Positions 1 to 5,892 of a stretch of 8,743 bases of DNA are shown piece after piece. Origin of the DNA: Chloroflexota bacterium (GTDB lineage: Bacteria > Chloroflexota > Dehalococcoidia > SM23-28-2 > RBG-16-64-32); NCBI GenBank assembly GCA_005880075.1, contig VBJT01000185.1, forward strand, positions 4,968 to 13,710, written 5' to 3'. The notes beneath the pieces were generated by a model. That model did no database searches. It saw only the letters and a list, made by a program, of their open reading frames with translations, and was not told the DNA's origin. Numbering within the stretch: the stretch's first letter is position 1; every line of letters starts with the position of its first letter. The position numbers and the translations under genes were made by a program.

Positions 1-14
1 AAGCGCCCATCCGC

Positions 15-20
15 AAGGAG
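15..20 (+). promoter_or_regulatory. Ribosome binding site of the metallophosphoesterase-like gene
   Basis: AAGGAG lies 11 nt before the ATG at 32, and a second GGAG at 22-25 lies closer. Together they support the ATG at 32 as the start. No promoter can be judged because only 31 bases lie upstream in the window. Confidence 0.7.
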
Positions 21-31
21 CGGAGCCGGCA

Positions 32-1783
32 ATGAACAACGGCCTTAGCGGGCGCGGCAGGATAGAGAGGCGCCGTTTCTTGACGGGCAGCGGCCTTCTC
101 GGTGCCGGGGTGCTGCTGGCAATAGCATGCCGTGATAGCCGGAGGAGCGCGCTAACCACGATCCAGAGTACTATCCGGCTCAATGAAGTGGGCTCGCTCG
201 TCTACGCGCCAGGCCAGCCGAATGTCGTCCGCACCGATCTCGCTGAAGCGCGGGGCGGTCGCGAGAAGCGCAGGCGCTCCTTGCTGGCATTCCATCACTT
301 CTCAGATTTTCGGATCGTTGACGAAGAGTCGCCGTTGCGAAGTGAATGGGTGGAGGCCTGCCGGCCCGCCGTGACCACGGACGCCTTCCGGCCGCAGGAA
401 TCCCTGAGCCTGCAGGCGGCGACAGCGATGATCGCGCAGGCAAACCGGATCGACCGTAGTGAGGTTACCGGCAGGCCGGTGGACTTCGCCCTGCACACGG
501 GAAACGCGGCGGACAATGCTCAATACAACGAACTTCGCTGGTTCATTGACCTGATGGACGGCAAGGACGTCGACCCGGACAGCGGCAAGCCGGGGTACGA
601 GGGTCTGCAGACTCAGTCGCCAGCGAAGGCCTACGACCATCTGCTCCAAGACGCCCAGAGGCGGTTCTCGCCGCAGCCGCTTCGCTATCCGTGGTACGCG
701 GTGGTTGGCAATCGTGATCTGTTATCGCAAGGAAATTTCCCGCCGGACGAGGCTGCACGAGCGATCGCTGTTGGGTCGGTCAAGGTGACCGGCGTGGGCA
801 AAACGGTGCTGGACGATGTTTGCCGGGACCCGCAGCGATTGGCGGCCCCGGCACCGCGCATCTTCTTGAAGGACCCTGACATGGAGCGCGAGAGCGTAGG
901 CGCCGACGGGGGCAGGCGGCCGCTTAGCCGCCAGGAGTGGATCGAGGAGCACTTTAAGACGGTGATGAACCCCGGACCGCTCGGCCACGGCTTTACCGAG
1001 ATTAACCGGAAGGGCGGAACAGCTTACTATGCCGTCGATTCCGGGGATGTAGCGCTGATCGTACTGGATACAGTAAATCCGGGCGGCTTCGCGGCCGGCA
1101 GCGTGGACGCCGAGCAGTTCGCCTGGTTGGAAGAGCAGCTGAAAGCGCGTAGCCGCTACTATATCGACCGCGCCGGCCGGGCAGTGACTTCATCAGTACG
1201 CGATCAGCTAATTGTGGTGGCCAGCCATCATACTTCTGCGGCGATGAACAACCCGTTTCCAGGCCTGAAACCTCAGAGCGAGCGATTCAGGGGGCCACAG
1301 TTCGAGGAACTCCTACACCGGTTTCCCAATGTGGTCCTGCATGTGGCGGGTCACGACCTCGACTACAGGATCACGCCCAAGCCGGACGCACAGCGAAGAA
1401 CGAAGGGTTACTGGGAGATCACGACCGGCTCCCCGCTGGACTTTCCAATGCAGTCGCGTCTACTCGAAGTGGCGACGAACGGGGACGGGACGCTTTCAAT
1501 CTTTAGCACCGTGTATGACAGCGCAGCTCCGGTGAACCCGGGCGACGCCCGCGATCCGACGCCGGACGACGGCGTGAACCAGCTGCTGCTCGCCAGCGTG
1601 GCGCGGCAGGTGGCGGCAAACGACCCGCAGCGCTTCGCGGGCACGTACAGGCCCGCGGCGAGTGATGGAAACGCCGAGTTGCTGCTGACATCGCCATTCG
1701 AGCTCGACGGGTCAGAGACGCCAGTCGCGAGCCCGCGGCGCTTGTCGCGCCGGGCAGTATTGGGAATAGGCGAGAGGCGGTAG
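32..1783 (+). CDS. Tat-exported metallophosphoesterase-family protein with degenerate active site
   Basis: A 583-aa protein. The N-terminus carries a twin-arginine signal (RRRFLTG, residues 13-19), a hydrophobic stretch (about 20-32) and Cys33, so Tat export with possible lipid anchoring is likely; the lipobox (AIAC) is a poor match. The body has the order of motifs of the large secreted calcineurin-like phosphoesterases (the group I recall as the TIGR03767/PPA1498-type family): SDFRIVDEESP (91-101), HTGNAADNAQYNEL (155-168), VVGNRD (224-229), ASHH (397-400) and AGHDLDY (439-445). In working members these read roughly SDxH, GDxxDNAQ, GNHD, SHH and GHxH. Here several metal or catalytic residues are changed: Arg94, Asn158, Arg228 and Leu443 stand where His, Asp, His and His are expected. 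The frame is intact with a good ribosome site, so this is not an obvious pseudogene. It may be a folded but inactive member. Substrate unknown. The downstream gene is convergent. Confidence 0.82.
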   Translation: MNNGLSGRGRIERRRFLTGSGLLGAGVLLAIACRDSRRSALTTIQSTIRLNEVGSLVYAPGQPNVVRTDLAEARGGREKRRRSLLAFHHFSDFRIVDEESPLRSEWVEACRPAVTTDAFRPQESLSLQAATAMIAQANRIDRSEVTGRPVDFALHTGNAADNAQYNELRWFIDLMDGKDVDPDSGKPGYEGLQTQSPAKAYDHLLQDAQRRFSPQPLRYPWYAVVGNRDLLSQGNFPPDEAARAIAVGSVKVTGVGKTVLDDVCRDPQRLAAPAPRIFLKDPDMERESVGADGGRRPLSRQEWIEEHFKTVMNPGPLGHGFTEINRKGGTAYYAVDSGDVALIVLDTVNPGGFAAGSVDAEQFAWLEEQLKARSRYYIDRAGRAVTSSVRDQLIVVASHHTSAAMNNPFPGLKPQSERFRGPQFEELLHRFPNVVLHVAGHDLDYRITPKPDAQRRTKGYWEITTGSPLDFPMQSRLLEVATNGDGTLSIFSTVYDSAAPVNPGDARDPTPDDGVNQLLLASVARQVAANDPQRFAGTYRPAASDGNAELLLTSPFELDGSETPVASPRRLSRRAVLGIGERR

Positions 1784-1788
1784 ACGCA

Positions 1789-1818
1789 GTAAGGGCGCCC
1801 CAGAAGAGGCGCCCTTAC
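1789..1818. terminator. Bidirectional hairpin between convergent genes
   Basis: A perfect 11-bp stem (GTAAGGGCGCC at 1789-1799 with GGCGCCCTTAC at 1808-1818) closes an 8-nt loop. It sits 6 bp after the stop of the plus-strand gene and 24 bp after the stop of the minus-strand gene, the expected place for a shared terminator. Neither side has a clear T-tract, so it may act as a weak intrinsic terminator or mainly as a 3'-end stabilising hairpin. Confidence 0.75.
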
Positions 1819-1842
1819 GACTAGCGTACCGTATCGTTGCGA

Positions 1843-3552
1843 TCAGCGGCCGCGGCGGAGGAGCAGGGTTGCACCACCGCCGAGAACGACAACGGCCGCG
1901 GCGATCGCACCTCCAATAATCAGGTAAGTCGTCGTATCAGAGCCGCCATTGTCCTCCTTGGTTTGAGGGTTAGGCGACAGAGACTCTTTCTTCGGAGCCG
2001 GGTCGTCGGTCGGTTTCTCGCAATCAGGGCAGTTGGTGGGAGGGCCGCCCGCGCCGCCTGCGCCGATCGTTACGTCGGCGGTGAGAGTCTTGACGAGCAG
2101 CTCACCGTCGGGCGTGTCCGGCGAGGTGTCGCAGACGTCGCCGATCTGGTCGAAGTCCGCGTCGTGCTGGTTACCGGTCGGCTGGTCCTTGCTCTCCTGG
2201 CCGTTGGGGACGAGCGGGCAGTTGTCCTGGCGGTTGAGGTAGCCATCGGCATCCTGGTCGGTGTTGGTGCCGTGGCTGGTCGGGTCGTCGTTGGGATCGC
2301 AGGCCGCATCGAGGCCATCGCCGTCGGCGTCACCGCTGTTCAGCACCGTTGAATCGCCTTTGTTGGGCTGGTAAGGACATGTGTCCATGCTGTTCATGAT
2401 GCCGTCGTTGTCCGCGTCGCGCTGCCCGACCGTGAATATATTGAACGTATACTTGCCCGCCTGCGGGTTCATTCCAAGGTCGAGCTCGCCATCCGGCTTC
2501 GCGGGGTCCTTATCGCAGGCGTCGCCAATGCCGTCTCCGTCCGTATCTTTCTGGTCTGGATTGGCGACGAGAGGACAGTTGTCCGCGAAGTTGTCGGTAC
2601 CGTCGCTGTCCTGGTCCTCGTTCTTGCCGGTGTCAGCATTGTCGTCGGGGTCGCACTGGCTGTCGAGGAAATCGAAGTCCGCATCGTGAGTGCCCATCAC
2701 CGGGTGCGCGTCGTACGGGCAGCTGTCATGCTTGTTGTCGGTGCCGTCCCTGTCCGCGTCGTACACCTTTCCGGACGCGATATTTGTCGATGTCAGAGGC
2801 GTGCAGAAGTCCGTGATCGGGCCCGGTTCAGGTTCGATCTCAGGGTCGCCGACATCCTGCAAGAGGACGATCGTGGGGAACCCGTAGGAGGGGTCGTGCG
2901 GCAAGAGCTTCTCGAGGTCCTCACCCGGGAGATCGAAGGTGGTTCCGGGGTTGTAGATCAGGAACTGGAGGAGCACCGGGATGCCGGCCACCGTGGCCAC
3001 GCCGGCAGACCGGCGGAACGGCTGCACGTTACCGGTCACGCGGTCGATGAACTCAGGCCAGTGGTCGATGGCATCCAGCAGCCCGTTACCATCCTTGTCC
3101 TCCGCAAAGTCCTTCGTACCGAATCCTTTGGCGCTGGTTTGACCCGCCTCCAGCTCGAGGTCCTTGAAAGAGACTGTCGAAGACTTATCGGTGGTGGCGT
3201 TGACGAAGTCGAAGTGCACCGCCAGCTTCTGGTTGCAGGGGCTATTAATAAGGCCCAGCGTAGCCAGAGCGTCCAAATTCCCAACGGGTTCGCCGATCGG
3301 TATCTTATCGCCGCGCACGATCCCGAAATCGCCAGGGAGGAAGGAGACGACGCCGCCGAAGTTAACGTCTTTCGGGTCCCTGATGCCGAAATCTATCTTG
3401 AGATCCCCCGTGGTTTCAGGCTGGGTGTTGGTTAGCGTGAGCTTGAGTTCAGGCTTAAAGTCTGCGTTTGCCTTGTCGGTGCCGGCGAGAACCAGCAGGA
3501 AGGATACGATTCCCACTACTGCTCCCCACGCGAGAAGCTGTTTTGCCCTCAC
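1843..3552 (-). CDS. Secreted, membrane-anchored thrombospondin type-3 repeat protein (copy A)
   Basis: A 569-aa protein starting at GTG, with AAAGGAG 9 nt upstream; the ATG at 3557 runs out of frame into a stop after two codons. Residues 1-30 are a signal peptide (likely cut near ANA-DF). Residues 31-255 form an ectodomain I cannot assign to a named family but which is shared with the paralogue at 5893-7698 (motifs NFGG, IPIG, TLGL, CN, TDFCTPL). A canonical EF-hand-like loop, DKDGNGLLDAID, is at 152-163. Residues 264-477 hold TSP3-type calcium loops such as DQDSDGTDN, DTDGDGIGDACD, DADNDGIMN and DQDADGYLN. After a CPDC motif (508-511) and a charged linker rich in Pro, Asp and Lys, one transmembrane helix (about 543-565) ends in RRGR. 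The topology is outside with a C-terminal membrane anchor. Role is probably cell-surface, calcium-stabilised structure or adhesion. It follows the cohesin-like gene on the same strand but has its own promoter. Confidence 0.88.
   Translation of the reverse strand: MRAKQLLAWGAVVGIVSFLLVLAGTDKANADFKPELKLTLTNTQPETTGDLKIDFGIRDPKDVNFGGVVSFLPGDFGIVRGDKIPIGEPVGNLDALATLGLINSPCNQKLAVHFDFVNATTDKSSTVSFKDLELEAGQTSAKGFGTKDFAEDKDGNGLLDAIDHWPEFIDRVTGNVQPFRRSAGVATVAGIPVLLQFLIYNPGTTFDLPGEDLEKLLPHDPSYGFPTIVLLQDVGDPEIEPEPGPITDFCTPLTSTNIASGKVYDADRDGTDNKHDSCPYDAHPVMGTHDADFDFLDSQCDPDDNADTGKNEDQDSDGTDNFADNCPLVANPDQKDTDGDGIGDACDKDPAKPDGELDLGMNPQAGKYTFNIFTVGQRDADNDGIMNSMDTCPYQPNKGDSTVLNSGDADGDGLDAACDPNDDPTSHGTNTDQDADGYLNRQDNCPLVPNGQESKDQPTGNQHDADFDQIGDVCDTSPDTPDGELLVKTLTADVTIGAGGAGGPPTNCPDCEKPTDDPAPKKESLSPNPQTKEDNGGSDTTTYLIIGGAIAAAVVVLGGGATLLLRRGR
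2122..2763 (-). repeat. TSP3 calcium-loop array in copy A
   Basis: This stretch encodes residues 264-477 of copy A. It is two broad units, each with Asp-rich loops of the DxDxDGxxN(xx)D type followed by NCP or TCPY and a G(I)GDxCD closing motif. A 20-residue non-repeat segment (about 357-377) separates the two units. Cysteines recur after the loops, as in thrombospondin type-3 repeats, where they form disulfides around bound calcium. Confidence 0.8.
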
Positions 3553-3561
3553 GTCATTCGT

Positions 3562-3568
3562 CTCCTTT
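3562..3568 (-). promoter_or_regulatory. Ribosome binding site of TSP3 copy A
   Basis: AAAGGAG on the minus strand, 9 nt before the GTG at 3552, fixes that GTG as the start. The surrounding CCCAAGnAAAGGAGA context is almost the same in front of the paralogue at 7698. Confidence 0.8.
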
Positions 3569-3632
3569 CTTGGGTTCCGCGCTAGCCAGTCTGCGGGTCA
3601 GTCGCACAGATCACTTCCAGGATGGTGATAGG

Positions 3633-3649
3633 TGACCGGCGGGCGGTCA
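3633..3649 (-). other. Leader hairpin upstream of TSP3 copy A
   Basis: A perfect 6-bp inverted repeat (TGACCG at 3633-3638, CGGTCA at 3644-3649) with a 5-nt loop lies in the predicted leader. It is enclosed by a second inverted repeat, GTCGCA at 3601-3606 and TGCGAC at 3655-3660. The leader RNA could fold into a longer imperfect stem upstream of the ribosome binding site. Its function is unknown. Confidence 0.4.
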
Positions 3650-3774
3650 TACTATGCGACAGCGAGGACGGGCAAGACTAAGGCTAATCCCTCCGGTCCA
3701 TGGGGTTTGTTTCTTTATCTGCGGGCGTGCGTAATCAAACGTAGGCATCCCGAGCGGATAAGAGACTATCCCTC

Positions 3775-3804
3775 TGTATAGCCGAAGTTTGATTGCCGTG
3801 TCAA
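3775..3804 (-). promoter_or_regulatory. Sigma-70-like promoter of TSP3 copy A
   Basis: On the minus strand a perfect TTGACA (3804-3799) is followed after 18 bp by TATACA (3780-3775). The start of transcription would fall near 3768, giving a leader of about 215 nt. The -35 box is preceded by CGC, exactly as at the paralogue's promoter. Confidence 0.6.
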
Positions 3805-3906
3805 GCGCCATAGATAAACTAATGAGCCTACCCAACTTACGTGCGATGCGCGGCCACAGATGTACGCCCGGCAACAACCGCCGTTGGATGATAAAACGTG
3901 CTTCGG

Positions 3907-4878
3907 CTAGGGGCCCGGCGGTGAGGGGCGAGAACGGCAATAGAAGTACCAGCCGGCGCCGGCCGCCGCTAGACCGAGCGCTACCAAAGCGGCCAGCAGG
4001 GCGATCAGCCAGGTATCGGTGCCATCATCCCCATTTGGCGACCCGGCGTCGCTCGGAGAAGAACGGCCGCCTGTACCGGTTGGCGCCGGCGAACGTCCCG
4101 CTGTCTGGCCAGAGGCGCCGCCCGCGGCGCCGGACTGCCCGGGGACGCCGCGCGTCGCTGGAGTGGGTCCCAGGGAAGGGTTGCCCGCAATGATCTCCTG
4201 GTTCGTCGGGCCTAGATCGATGATCTCTGGCTCGGTCGTCACCGGGGGGCAATCCTCGCCGACAGCGAGGGAAGCAGTACTGAGCCGATCGGCGAGAATC
4301 ATTTCGTCCTGGGTGTCCAGGACCAAGGGGTAGAGAAGCGGGTCTTGATCGAGACCGATTGCTATCTTGCTGATTCCCGGCGACTTGGCGCGGAAGGCAA
4401 CGCGCGCCAGCACTCCAGCGCCGCTCTCGACATTGGCCTGCGGGTCGGTGGAAGACGCGGTGTCGAGGACTGAGATGCGCAGCTTGCCGTCGGAGTCAGG
4501 GAGGGTATCGCTCAGGCTTGCGAGGGGCGAGTAGGCACCTACAGCCGCGAGGAGCAGGTGGTCGTCTACATTAACCGCTTCAAAGAGCGACGGATCATAG
4601 CGAATCTCCACATCGAAACCGATCATGGGCCGGTCTTGAGGGACGGCGTCTACGACATAGTCAACGTTGTATATGGAGCCGGGCTCGAGGCGAGCGCAGC
4701 CGTCTACTGGGCCAAGGGAGGTAGCCGTGTTACCAGAAGGGTTGGCGTCGATGGCCAGCAGGCCGATTGTTGAGGGCGATTGGCTTGCGGCATGATTCGC
4801 CCAGCCGCGACCCGGTCCAGAAAACAGTAATAGGAGCGTGCCAAGGGCCAGCGCTTGGCGGACGCGCAGGCGCGGCAT
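3907..4878 (-). CDS. Cohesin-like surface protein with C-terminal membrane anchor
   Basis: A 323-aa protein. Residues 1-27 are a signal peptide (Arg-rich start, LALGTLLLLF core, cleavage near GWA-NH). Residues 39-207 look like a cohesin-type beta-sandwich: an opening IDANPSGNTATSLG, Cys61, the strand pair FDVEIRYDPSLFEAVNV (88-104), then GKLRISVLD, GAGVLARVAFRAKSPG (153-168), IAIGLD and a closing Cys210. This is the order in cohesin domains and in cohesin-like extracellular proteins of Chloroflexota as I recall them. Residues 211-286 are a low-complexity linker rich in Gly, Pro, Ser and Thr. A transmembrane helix (about 289-311) is followed by a short Arg-containing tail. The likely role is presenting a protein-binding domain on the outer face of the membrane. 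The ATG at 4878 has no clear ribosome site, so initiation may be weak or leaderless. The TSP3 gene lies downstream on the same strand. Confidence 0.8.
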   Translation of the reverse strand: MPRLRVRQALALGTLLLLFSGPGRGWANHAASQSPSTIGLLAIDANPSGNTATSLGPVDGCARLEPGSIYNVDYVVDAVPQDRPMIGFDVEIRYDPSLFEAVNVDDHLLLAAVGAYSPLASLSDTLPDSDGKLRISVLDTASSTDPQANVESGAGVLARVAFRAKSPGISKIAIGLDQDPLLYPLVLDTQDEMILADRLSTASLAVGEDCPPVTTEPEIIDLGPTNQEIIAGNPSLGPTPATRGVPGQSGAAGGASGQTAGRSPAPTGTGGRSSPSDAGSPNGDDGTDTWLIALLAALVALGLAAAGAGWYFYCRSRPSPPGP

Positions 4879-5066
4879 GGTCAGATGTTACGCCAATCTG
4901 GATTGTCCCTGCCACTATAAGCGCCAGCCATGCCTGCCTCACGGTTGCTCCGCTTCGTACGCACGCCGTAACATGAAGGATAGCCCGATAACTAATGTGG
5001 CAGCGGAGCATACACCCCTTGCCCACGGACCCGGGAAAGACCGGCCAGGGAGAAAGACATTTCACC
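4879..5066. other. Divergent intergenic region between the cohesin-like and lipoprotein genes
   Basis: This 188-bp gap must carry promoters in both directions. On the minus strand TATAGT (4919-4914) is a fair -10 box 36 bp before the cohesin-like start, but no convincing -35 box precedes it. On the plus strand TTGCTC (4945-4950), 18 bp, TAACAT (4969-4974) is a weak candidate for the lipoprotein gene. Both calls are tentative. Confidence 0.35.
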
Positions 5067-5825
5067 ATGAAGCTAAGACTTTCTATAGGAGCCTGCCTTC
5101 TGATTTCGTTGGCGTTCGTTGCCTGCGGCGGCGGCAACGGTCCGCCGGCGCCGCTGCCCGCCAAGGGCGCCGACGTTTGCACTGACCTCAAGAAAGCCGA
5201 GCGAATGCGCTACACAATCAACTACGATCTGGCGTCTCCAAAACAGGCAACGCCGGCTGAGGACAGCGCGGCTACGGAGTGGGTTGTCAAGCCGTCTCAG
5301 CCCGACTTCGATTTTGTGGCGAACTACGACGGGACGTTTCAGCAGCCCGACAAGCTGGATTATGAGCTCACCTCCACACCGGGCCAGCCGACGGTGCGCG
5401 GAATCCGAATAGGGGACAATGAGTGGTTCCAGCTCAACGGCCGCTGGGTGCCGAACAGCCAGCCGATAAGCGGCTTCACATTCATCCCCCCCCTTGCATG
5501 CGATGCACTGGTGGCACCTCTGGACCTCGCGGGCAGGACCGCCACCGTCGAAAAGGTAGGCGATACTGACACCCGTCACGTTCATATCGACCAGGCGCCA
5601 ATCCCGATCGCGGCCCAGCTGTTCGGAGATCGCAGCGACAACGGGCGCCTATTGACTTCCTGGGATGTGGACCTGTGGCTAAACAAGAAGGACGATCGGC
5701 TGGTCAAGGTCGAGGCGGCGTCCAAGGCGGCCTATCCATACGGGCGCGAGATCTCTTCGAAAATCGCCCTGGCGGTCAGCGCCTTTAACGACGGCGACAT
5801 TGCTGACATCAAGCAGCCTGTATAG
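5067..5825 (+). CDS. Secreted lipoprotein, possibly LolA/LppX-like fold
   Basis: A 252-aa lipoprotein. The frame is open from an ATG at 4995, but the start at 5067 is chosen because it gives a textbook lipoprotein signal: MKLRL, a hydrophobic core, then FVAC with Cys20 as lipid-modified residue, and a Gly/Pro-rich spacer. An AGGGAGAAAG stretch (5047-5056) serves as ribosome site. The mature part has alternating strands such as DKLDYELTS (95-103), VRGIRIGDNEWFQLNGRWV (110-128), VDLWLNKKDDRLVKVEA (201-217) and a repeated hydrophobic/charged rhythm. That resembles small lipoproteins with a LolA or LppX/LprG fold, where a half-barrel binds a lipid or hydrophobic ligand. This fold call is inference from pattern only. 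It is the only plus-strand gene between the two cohesin/TSP3 pairs. A run of eight C at 5486-5493 lies in frame inside the gene. Confidence 0.75.
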   Translation: MKLRLSIGACLLISLAFVACGGGNGPPAPLPAKGADVCTDLKKAERMRYTINYDLASPKQATPAEDSAATEWVVKPSQPDFDFVANYDGTFQQPDKLDYELTSTPGQPTVRGIRIGDNEWFQLNGRWVPNSQPISGFTFIPPLACDALVAPLDLAGRTATVEKVGDTDTRHVHIDQAPIPIAAQLFGDRSDNGRLLTSWDVDLWLNKKDDRLVKVEAASKAAYPYGREISSKIALAVSAFNDGDIADIKQPV

Positions 5826-5843
5826 CTTAGGACGGGACAAGTG

Positions 5844-5872
5844 AAGAGGCGGCCCGAGAAGGGCCGCCTCTT
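5844..5872. terminator. Strong bidirectional terminator
   Basis: A perfect 12-bp G+C-rich stem (AAGAGGCGGCCC at 5844-5855 with GGGCCGCCTCTT at 5861-5872) closes a 5-nt loop. On the plus strand it ends in TTTCATTTTG, a usable T-tract. On the minus strand it ends in TTCACTTGT, weaker. It lies 18 bp after the lipoprotein stop and 20 bp after the stop of the convergent TSP3 gene, so it probably ends both transcripts. Confidence 0.88.
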
Positions 5873-5892
5873 TCATTTTGGCGTTAGCCGCC

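Larger units (their letters stand above)
3553..3906 (-). other. Non-coding region: promoter and long leader of TSP3 copy A
   Basis: This 354-bp gap between two minus-strand genes holds no convincing gene. It contains the promoter (3775-3804), an estimated 215-nt leader with hairpins, and the ribosome binding site of the downstream gene. No strong terminator was found after the cohesin-like gene that ends at 3907, so read-through into the TSP3 gene is possible. It is noticeably more A+T-rich around 3700-3840 than the flanking coding DNA. Confidence 0.6.

Noticed and set aside
2122..2763. CRISPR-like or tandem DNA repeat reading of the regular Asp-codon pattern
   Set aside because: The periodicity comes from protein-level calcium loops; spacing and DNA sequence are irregular and lie inside a coding frame.
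2686..3435. Long plus-strand open frame (249 codons) opposite TSP3 copy A
   Set aside because: It is antisense to a gene with clear signal peptide, calcium loops and anchor; its product is a composition-biased, Val/Arg/Glu-rich sequence with no recognisable domain.
3850..3906. Terminator after the cohesin-like gene
   Set aside because: Only a 4-bp CGGC/GCCG pairing was found, without T-tract.
3647..3940. Minus-strand open frame of 97 codons in the gap before TSP3 copy A
   Set aside because: It begins inside the end of the cohesin-like gene and covers the likely promoter of the next gene; no ribosome site and no recognisable features.
3907..4878. Cellulosome scaffoldin
   Set aside because: Only a single cohesin-like domain is present, with no carbohydrate-binding module, true dockerin or glycoside hydrolase in the window.
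4995..5066. Upstream ATG start for the lipoprotein gene
   Set aside because: Starting at 4995 would bury the lipoprotein signal peptide behind 24 hydrophilic residues; the ATG at 5067 gives a normal signal and a usable ribosome site.
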